NCBI GenBank assembly: GCA_038062745.1
Contig: JBBTWO010000018.1
Span: forward strand, 1 to 6,500
DNA: 6,500 nt
Direction: 5' to 3'
Origin: JBBTWO01 sp038062745
GTDB lineage: Bacteria; Patescibacteriota; Microgenomatia; UBA8517
The notes beneath the pieces are model-generated. The model had not been told where the DNA came from, searched no databases, and was given only the letters and a program-made list of their open reading frames with translations. Shown here one piece after another: positions 1 through 4,475 of this stretch. Numbering within the stretch: position 1 is the stretch's first letter; each line of letters starts with the position of its first letter. The translations under genes and the position numbers were made by a program.

Positions 1-1
1 C

Positions 2-565
2 AATAATGGAAATTTAATTTGCGATTCTCCTGATAAAGAATGTTTTAAAGGGCAAACACTTCAGCTTTGTTGGGGGAATCCGGCAAGTTCAGCGAACCAG
101 TCGGACACTCCAGCGATGGAAGCGAGTGTTTTTTATCTTAGTACTGCAGGATCTTATAAAGATGCTGAGATTGCAAGATACACCGCTGATCCAAATAGCA
201 TTCGTACCGCCGCTGGAGCCGATTCTAACAACTTTACCCCAGCACAAGCAACGGAATGCACAATTGATGGTAAGAAATATGCTTTCCAAACAACTCTCGA
301 CTTTTCGAGTATACCAACGACGGATGAAGATGAAGGATTATTGTTTATGATTGTCAAAAGTTTCTATAATACCAGTTTTGCTCACTCGTTTGGTGTGAAT
401 GTTGACTATCCTGACAACACCCAATTGCCCTCACAAGGAAGAAAAATTGTTTCAGTCGGAACTGCAGGAGAAGCAACCAGAAAAGTAGAAGTAAATACCC
501 TTTACCGGGCAATGCCTGCAGTTTTTACCAATGCAATTTTTGCTTTAGGAGGAATAACAAAATGA
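2..565 (+). CDS. PilX-like type IV pilus-associated protein, C-terminal part (5' end outside window)
   Basis: The frame is open from the window edge to a TGA at 563-565 and gives 187 residues, so the start lies outside the window. An ATG at 116 is in frame, but coding clearly continues upstream of it. The visible part is polar, rich in Ser, Thr, Asn and Gly, and has four cysteines (visible residues 7, 14, 23 and 86), which suits a secreted protein with disulfides. The stretch GTAGEATRKVEV near residues 153-164 resembles the conserved C-terminal strand of PilX/minor-pilin-like proteins, where a T-R-[KT]-[VI]-E-V pattern is common. It is followed by a short tail ending GGITK. The gene overlaps pilM by ATGA, which places it in the pilus operon. 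The role as a minor pilin or pilus surface protein is inferred from this context and weak similarity. A prepilin leader would be in the missing N-terminus. It could also be another exported surface protein. Confidence 0.6.
   Translation, partial: NNGNLICDSPDKECFKGQTLQLCWGNPASSANQSDTPAMEASVFYLSTAGSYKDAEIARYTADPNSIRTAAGADSNNFTPAQATECTIDGKKYAFQTTLDFSSIPTTDEDEGLLFMIVKSFYNTSFAHSFGVNVDYPDNTQLPSQGRKIVSVGTAGEATRKVEVNTLYRAMPAVFTNAIFALGGITK
547..553 (+). promoter_or_regulatory. Strong Shine-Dalgarno site of pilM
   Basis: AGGAGGA lies 8 nt before the pilM ATG, inside the last codons of the upstream gene. It is the best ribosome-binding site in the window. It fixes the pilM start at 562 and shows that this organism uses a classical anti-SD sequence. 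Confidence 0.85.
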
Positions 566-1581
566 GCTTAGTTGGACTTGATATTGGTTCAAAAACGATA
601 AAAGCAATTGAGCTGTCAAAAGAAAAAGAAACTTTTGTTTTGAAAGCTGCTGGAGTAATTGCCTATAATGGAATTGACCTGGAACATATTCAGGATGAGA
701 AAGATTTTGTGAAACTGGCACAATCAATTAAACAACTTTTTAAAGATATAAAGATAAGTACTAAAAATGTAAATATTTCTCTTCCTGAAGCACAAGTATT
801 CACTAGATCAATCAATTATCCCTGGCTAACAGATCAAGAGATTGCCTCAGCCATTAAGTGGGAAGCAGAACAATATATTCCAATTCCTATAGCTGAAGCC
901 ATTGTTCAACACCAAATTCTGGAGCGGAAACAAAACACCACTCCACCGGAAGTAGCAGTTTTATTGGTTGCTTCCCCAAGGGCTTTGGTTGAAAAATATG
1001 TTCGACTGGTAACAATGGCAGGATTAAATTGTGTTTTTGTTGAAACAGAACTGATTGCCTTGGCTCGGTCTCTTGCTCCCATTAATCAAACCTGTTTGTT
1101 GATTGACTTTGGAGCCAGATCAACAGATTTGGCGATTGTCAAAAATGGTATGTTAATGTTCTCACGATCAATTCCGACAGGTGGTGAAGCTTTTACCCGC
1201 GCTGTGGCTCAATATTTGGGTGTAAATCCAAGCCAAGCTGAAGAATATAAAAAAACCTATGGGCTTTCTGTCAGTCAGTTGGAAGGAAAAGTAAGTGCGG
1301 CCATTGACCCAGTTTTCAGAATTGTGTCTGAAGAAATTAAAAAAGCGATTCATTATTACCAAACCGAATTAAAAGGTGAACAGCCAGCTTTAGTTATTCT
1401 TTCAGGTGGTGCCTCTGGTATGCCTGAGGCAAGTACGTATTTGACTCGAGCAATAGGTGTTGAAGTGGCAGTGGGAAATCCATTTACGAAAGTACAAATG
1501 CAAACCAATGTTGCCAAAACTCTAACCGCCTATGGTCCCCTTTATGCCATTGCGGCTGGCCTTGCTATGAGGGGAGAGTAA
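562..1581 (+). CDS. pilM: Type IV pilus assembly protein PilM (actin-like ATPase)
   Basis: PilM is a cytoplasmic actin/FtsA-fold protein that binds the short N-terminal tail of PilN and links the inner-membrane pilus platform to the assembly ATPases. The 339 residues fit the family (about 340-360). The actin-like nucleotide-binding signatures are visible: phosphate-1 GLDIGS at residues 5-10, phosphate-2 IDFGARSTD at 181-189, and the adenosine-side LSGGASGMP at 280-288. The PilM-typical AIKWEAEQYIP lies at 97-107. There is no signal peptide or membrane segment, as expected. The ATG overlaps the stop of the preceding gene (ATGA) and has a strong AGGAGGA site, so the start is secure. pilN follows after 5 nt. 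The same fold occurs in FtsA and MreB, but the EAEQYIP block and the pilN/pilO neighbours settle the identity. Confidence 0.96.
   Translation: MSLVGLDIGSKTIKAIELSKEKETFVLKAAGVIAYNGIDLEHIQDEKDFVKLAQSIKQLFKDIKISTKNVNISLPEAQVFTRSINYPWLTDQEIASAIKWEAEQYIPIPIAEAIVQHQILERKQNTTPPEVAVLLVASPRALVEKYVRLVTMAGLNCVFVETELIALARSLAPINQTCLLIDFGARSTDLAIVKNGMLMFSRSIPTGGEAFTRAVAQYLGVNPSQAEEYKKTYGLSVSQLEGKVSAAIDPVFRIVSEEIKKAIHYYQTELKGEQPALVILSGGASGMPEASTYLTRAIGVEVAVGNPFTKVQMQTNVAKTLTAYGPLYAIAAGLAMRGE
1571..1578 (+). promoter_or_regulatory. Shine-Dalgarno site of pilN
   Basis: GGGGAGAG lies 8 nt upstream of the pilN ATG, within the last codons of pilM. It supports the start at 1587 and suggests pilN can be initiated independently rather than only by coupling. 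Confidence 0.7.
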
Positions 1582-1586
1582 AGAAA

Positions 1587-2120
1587 ATGGCAACTAATAA
1601 CATTAATCTACTGCCTTCAACCTACAATATTCAAAAGGGATTAAATGACGCGGTTAGTATAGGCAAAAAAGTGCTTATTGGTGGAGCATTTTTGTTAGTA
1701 TTTTTAGCAAGTGTCTGCTCATTGGCAATTGTTTTTTTTACTAGACAATTGAATACTCAAATCCAGAGGAATAATCAGTTAAAGTCTGGTATTGCCGAAC
1801 TCGAAGCCGTGGAACAGAGATATTTTTTAATTAAAGACAGAGTTGGAAAAATAAGTAAAGTCCTTAGTAGCAGAAAGCTTGAACCAACTATTGATCAGTT
1901 GGCCGTATTTACTGATACTTTGCCTGAAAACACAACCGTTAGCTCTGCTGAAGTAACATCTGGCACAATTAACATAGAGTTTTTGGTTACCAGTTCTCAA
2001 AGTGTTGTTCAGTTAATGAGTCAAATTATTTCAAATGACCAATATAGTCAGGTGTCTTTGAAGAATTTTCAGTTTAATCCAGCTAAAGGCTATTTAATCT
2101 CTTTTGAAATACAGAAATGA
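1587..2120 (+). CDS. pilN: Type IV pilus inner-membrane platform protein PilN
   Basis: PilN is a bitopic inner-membrane protein. Its short cytoplasmic N-terminus docks into PilM, and its outer part pairs with PilO. The key docking motif INLLP is present at residues 6-10. A single hydrophobic membrane segment runs over about residues 29-51. A Gln/Asn/Glu-rich stretch likely to form a coiled coil follows (about 53-90). The C-terminal region (about 100-177), rich in beta strands and short helices, fits the ferredoxin-like PilN/GspL-type fold. The length (177) is normal for the family. It starts 5 nt after pilM, and its stop overlaps the pilO start as ATGA. A run of eight T (1732-1739) in the membrane segment does not break the frame. 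Confidence 0.93.
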   Translation: MATNNINLLPSTYNIQKGLNDAVSIGKKVLIGGAFLLVFLASVCSLAIVFFTRQLNTQIQRNNQLKSGIAELEAVEQRYFLIKDRVGKISKVLSSRKLEPTIDQLAVFTDTLPENTTVSSAEVTSGTINIEFLVTSSQSVVQLMSQIISNDQYSQVSLKNFQFNPAKGYLISFEIQK

Positions 2121-2788
2121 ACACTTATAAAAAAATACTAATTCCGGCCGGCTTACTGTTAGTTCTTTTAGTTGCCTTTTTTCTGGCAGGAAAATATTTT
2201 TTAGGTAGAATATCTGGCTTGAATAGCCAAATAACTGCTGCTAAAACTGAGCAAATTGCTCTGCAAGCAAAGCTGGCTATTTTAGAGGAAAATCAAACGA
2301 GTGTTGATAGCTTTAAGGAAAAGGTTGTTTTGGCTCTTCCTAGTGAGAATCCAGTCTTGGCTGGTGTAAGCCAAATAAGGTCTGCCGCAAGTGCTGGTGG
2401 GGTAATAATTAATAATTTATCAGGAGGCCAAATAACAAAAAAGGATGATGTGAATCAGATAGCCATCTCATTTGACTTGGAAACTGATATTGCTACAGCT
2501 TTCGCTGTCGTAAAAGCTATTTCTAATTCTGCACCTGTTTCTACTATTTCAAAGTTTAGTATTGTAAGTTCATCTGAAAATCCCAGGATTTCTGTAGTCA
2601 TAAATTATCATTGGTCTGCCCTTCCCAAGCAGTTGCCAGATATTACTGACAGCTCAAAACAATTAACTGACGAGGAACAAAAGGTGCTAGCTATTATTTC
2701 CAATATGAATTTTGTGAATTTTGATCAAGATATTCACCCGGTTGTTCGGGGTGATTCTCCTGACAGGGTTAATCCTTTTGTGCAATAA
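2117..2788 (+). CDS. pilO: Type IV pilus inner-membrane platform protein PilO
   Basis: PilO is the partner of PilN in the membrane platform that transmits PilM and motor contacts outward. The 223 residues show a short cytoplasmic N-terminus, one membrane segment at about residues 7-29, and a Gln/Ala/Glu-rich likely coiled coil at about 33-64. The LPSENPV segment (74-80) that typically opens the PilO ferredoxin-like domain follows, with that domain to about residue 170. A further polar tail of about 50 residues ends DRVNPFVQ. The ATG overlaps the pilN stop (ATGA) and has no visible Shine-Dalgarno site, so translation is probably coupled to pilN. No pilP or pilQ follows. The next gene is convergent, so pilO ends this operon. 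Identity rests on order and architecture, because PilO sequences diverge strongly. Confidence 0.88.
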   Translation: MNTYKKILIPAGLLLVLLVAFFLAGKYFLGRISGLNSQITAAKTEQIALQAKLAILEENQTSVDSFKEKVVLALPSENPVLAGVSQIRSAASAGGVIINNLSGGQITKKDDVNQIAISFDLETDIATAFAVVKAISNSAPVSTISKFSIVSSSENPRISVVINYHWSALPKQLPDITDSSKQLTDEEQKVLAIISNMNFVNFDQDIHPVVRGDSPDRVNPFVQ

Positions 2789-2792
2789 AAAA

Positions 2793-3023
2793 TTACTGTT
2801 CAACAACTGAGATGTTGACTGAAGTTTGAGCAATTACAGCTGGAACTGAAAGAATTTTTCTTAAGGTTTTGATAGTTTTTCCCTCTTTGCCAATGATCAG
2901 GCCAATTATATCTTTGTCTGCTTTGACTGTTAGACCTACTCGGCCGTCAATATTTTCCTCTTCAATCTCAAATTTGTCAGAACCGGTTATTTTGGTAATT
3001 AAGAATTTTAGTAAGTCGTGCAT
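2793..3023 (-). CDS. khpA: KhpA-type KH-domain RNA-binding protein (YlqC/KH_4 family)
   Basis: This is a small (76-residue) single-KH protein. KhpA proteins bind many RNAs, often together with KhpB/Jag, and affect RNA stability and cell-envelope regulation in Gram-positive bacteria. The KH signature is clear: the run DIIGLIIGKEGKTIKTLRKI at residues 38-57 contains the GxxG RNA-contacting loop GKEG at 45-48. The N-terminal helix HDLLKFLITKI is typical of the family, and the length is close to the usual 75-80. It begins 1 nt after the rpsP stop with no Shine-Dalgarno site, which implies coupling to rpsP. The rpsP-khpA pair is widely conserved in bacteria and supports the call. Here the usual followers rimM, trmD and rplS are absent, and the gene meets pilO tail to tail. 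Confidence 0.92.
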   Translation of the reverse strand: MHDLLKFLITKITGSDKFEIEEENIDGRVGLTVKADKDIIGLIIGKEGKTIKTLRKILSVPAVIAQTSVNISVVEQ

Positions 3024-3024
3024 A

Positions 3025-3249
3025 TTATTTTTTTGCGATTAATTTTTGGACACTTGGGGAAATTTGGGCACCTTTGGCAATCCAGGCTTTTATTTCTTGC
3101 TTTTTGATTTCAAGGTTTCCCTTGCTTGGGTACCAGTAGCCAAGAGTTTCCAAAGCTCGACCAACATTCTTCTTGGCTTCATCAACGGCAACTATTCTAT
3201 AAAATGGGGCTTTCTTTCTACCTATTTTTGATAATCGTATTTTTACCAT
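3025..3249 (-). CDS. rpsP: 30S ribosomal protein bS16
   Basis: bS16 is a small-subunit protein that binds 16S rRNA early and is needed for body assembly. The 74 residues begin MVKIRLSKIGRKKAPFYRIV, the classical bS16 N-terminus, followed by VAVDEAKKNVGRALETLGYW and, further on, the IKAWIAKGAQIS block. All are family hallmarks. The length is at the short end of the family (about 75-90), with no C-terminal extension. The ATG is fixed by the conserved MVKIRL start. It lies 17 nt after the rnc stop with only a weak purine patch (GATAGAG) in front. khpA follows after 1 nt. Its placement between rnc and khpA, without rimM/trmD, differs from the common ffh-rpsP-rimM-trmD layout. Confidence 0.97.
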   Translation of the reverse strand: MVKIRLSKIGRKKAPFYRIVAVDEAKKNVGRALETLGYWYPSKGNLEIKKQEIKAWIAKGAQISPSVQKLIAKK

Positions 3250-3266
3250 TGCTCTATCAGGCTATT

Positions 3267-3962
3267 TTAGCTTAAGTTGGCTCGTGTGACAAGCAGGGCG
3301 TTAAGTGCATTTTCAGCTGCTTTTTGTTGGCCTTCAGCCTTGCTTTTCCCGACGCCATTAGCTATTGGCTTGCCATCAACTAGAACCTGGATCGTAAATT
3401 CCTTGTTATGATCCGGACCAACTTCTTCAATAACTTTATATTTGGGTGTTGGCAAGCTTTTTGCTTGAATAAGTTCTTGTAATCGACTTTTGGCGTCTTT
3501 TAGTGGTTGGGAGAGTTTCTCGTCGATTTCGATGAGCAAGTGATCATTAATAAATTTACTTGCGGCGGTAAGTCCCTGATCAAGGTAGATTGCTCCAATA
3601 AGTGCTTCAACGCTGTTGGCCAGTAGAGATGGGTTTTGTCTGCCTCCCCCGTCTTCTTCTCCCTTGGACAAGAAAAGTTCACTTCCAATATCCAGTTTGG
3701 TGGCAATTTTTGCCAAATTGACTGTATTGACTATATTGGCTCGCAGATTAGTCATAAAACCCTCCTTTTCCTTGGGGAATTCTACATACAACCTGGTTGA
3801 GACGATAAGTTCCAAGACCGCGTCTCCCAAAAATTCCAACCTTTCATTGTGATCTCTGACTCCTGAGTGTTCATTAACCCAAGATCTGTGAGTCAGAGCA
3901 GTTTTCAGCAAACTTACATCATTAAAGTTTTCTTGCAGTTTAGTTAAAAATTTATTCTTCAT
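3267..3962 (-). CDS. rnc: Ribonuclease III
   Basis: This endonuclease cuts double-stranded RNA, chiefly to release 16S and 23S rRNA from the precursor and to process some mRNAs. The 231 residues (ATG at 3962) hold the RNase III domain (about 1-150) and a C-terminal dsRNA-binding domain (about 156-223). The catalytic signature NERLEFLGDAVL is at 39-50, with Glu40, Glu43 and Asp47 matching E. coli Glu38, Glu41 and Asp45. Glu67 matches Glu65. In the second motif, LLANSVEALIGAIYLD, Glu119 matches Glu117 but Asn116 stands where E. coli has Asp114. The dsRBD shows SRLQELIQ and a GVGKSKAEGQQKAAENAL helix. The start is uncertain: an in-frame TTG at 3980 has an AGGGG only 3 nt upstream and would add six residues. 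I prefer the ATG because it gives the normal distance to ALTHRS. The gene overlaps the nusB end by 11 nt. Confidence 0.96.
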   Translation of the reverse strand: MKNKFLTKLQENFNDVSLLKTALTHRSWVNEHSGVRDHNERLEFLGDAVLELIVSTRLYVEFPKEKEGFMTNLRANIVNTVNLAKIATKLDIGSELFLSKGEEDGGGRQNPSLLANSVEALIGAIYLDQGLTAASKFINDHLLIEIDEKLSQPLKDAKSRLQELIQAKSLPTPKYKVIEEVGPDHNKEFTIQVLVDGKPIANGVGKSKAEGQQKAAENALNALLVTRANLS

Positions 3963-4311
3963 ATTTTTTAGAATTAACAATTGCCCCTAGTACCCCATTC
4001 ACAAATCCTGGAGTGCTCTCTGCCCCATACCTTTTGGCAATTTCGACAGCCTCATCAATGACCACCTTTTCAGGAGTTTTTTTCTGATTTAATTCATAAA
4101 TTGCCAAGCGTAGAATAGCAAGATCAATTTTGTTGATTTTTGAGATTGGCCATTGAGGAGCAGAAGCTTGAATCTGGTCATCGATTTTGTCGCTTACGGC
4201 TAAAACCTTTAACGTGTCGGTAGACAGATTATCCTTTTGGAAAGTCGAGGAGAAAAGTTGTTTAACGGTGGCAATTCTTTTTTTATGCCTTGGGTCTTGG
4301 GCGGATTTCAT
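3952..4311 (-). CDS. nusB: Transcription antitermination factor NusB
   Basis: NusB is an all-helical protein that binds boxA RNA with NusE (ribosomal protein uS10) and promotes antitermination of rRNA operons. The 119 residues are compact (family about 130-140) but carry the hallmark C-terminal half: INKIDLAILRLAIYEL at 59-74, then PEKVVIDEAVEIAKRYG at 80-96, and the ending STPGFVNGVLGAI at 99-111. The basic N-terminus (DPRHKKR at 6-12) is as expected. The ATG overlaps the rpmF stop (ATGA) and no Shine-Dalgarno site is visible, so it is likely translated by coupling to rpmF. Its neighbour rnc acts on the same rRNA transcripts, which makes the pairing functionally sensible. Confidence 0.95.
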   Translation of the reverse strand: MKSAQDPRHKKRIATVKQLFSSTFQKDNLSTDTLKVLAVSDKIDDQIQASAPQWPISKINKIDLAILRLAIYELNQKKTPEKVVIDEAVEIAKRYGAESTPGFVNGVLGAIVNSKKYEE

Positions 4312-4475
4312 ATAGACTTGTATTTTCCACAGAACTTACAAACAGTGTGAGGGAATTTGAGTTCCCCACAGTTTGCGCATTTGACTAAGGTTGGAATGGT
4401 CAACCGGTTGGTTGCAGCATTTTTTCTGAGTCCTGTTCTAGCTTTTGTGTGTTTCCTTTTTGGTAATGGTGTCAT
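4308..4475 (-). CDS. rpmF: 50S ribosomal protein bL32
   Basis: This small gene of 55 codons lies between recG and nusB. Reading the minus strand from the ATG at 4473-4475 gives a protein starting MTPLPKRKHTKARTGLRK, which matches the bL32 N-terminal PKR(K/R)xSKxR pattern. It ends with a zinc ribbon: Cys33, Cys36, Cys46 and Cys49 in the order KCANCGE...VCKFCGKYK. All four zinc ligands are kept. The length is normal for bL32 (about 55-60). The start cannot be moved downstream without losing the PKRK segment, and there is no other Met. The gene therefore overlaps the 3' end of recG by 38 nt in another frame. Its TGA overlaps the nusB ATG. There is no clear Shine-Dalgarno site; initiation probably depends on ribosomes finishing recG. 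Confidence 0.95.
   Translation of the reverse strand: MTPLPKRKHTKARTGLRKNAATNRLTIPTLVKCANCGELKFPHTVCKFCGKYKSI

Noticed and set aside
116..565. Treating the ATG at 116 as the true start of the first gene
   Set aside because: The same frame is open back to the window edge and encodes protein-like sequence with cysteines and a Trp before this Met. The gene is 5'-truncated by the window.
1732..1739. Run of eight T in pilN as a frameshift or programmed slippage site
   Set aside because: The frame is intact through the run, and the residues (Val-Phe-Phe) fit the membrane segment. Nothing in the alternative frames looks like a conserved product.
2734..2754. TCACCC...GGGTGA inverted repeat in the 3' part of pilO
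   Set aside because: It is a 6-bp stem inside coding sequence with no following T-run on either strand. It is likely chance.
2787..2818. Hairpin plus T-run at the end of khpA as an intrinsic terminator
   Set aside because: The stem is only 6 bp and A/T rich, the loop is 7 nt, and the T-run begins 7 nt after the stem instead of directly behind it. This is too weak to annotate as a terminator.
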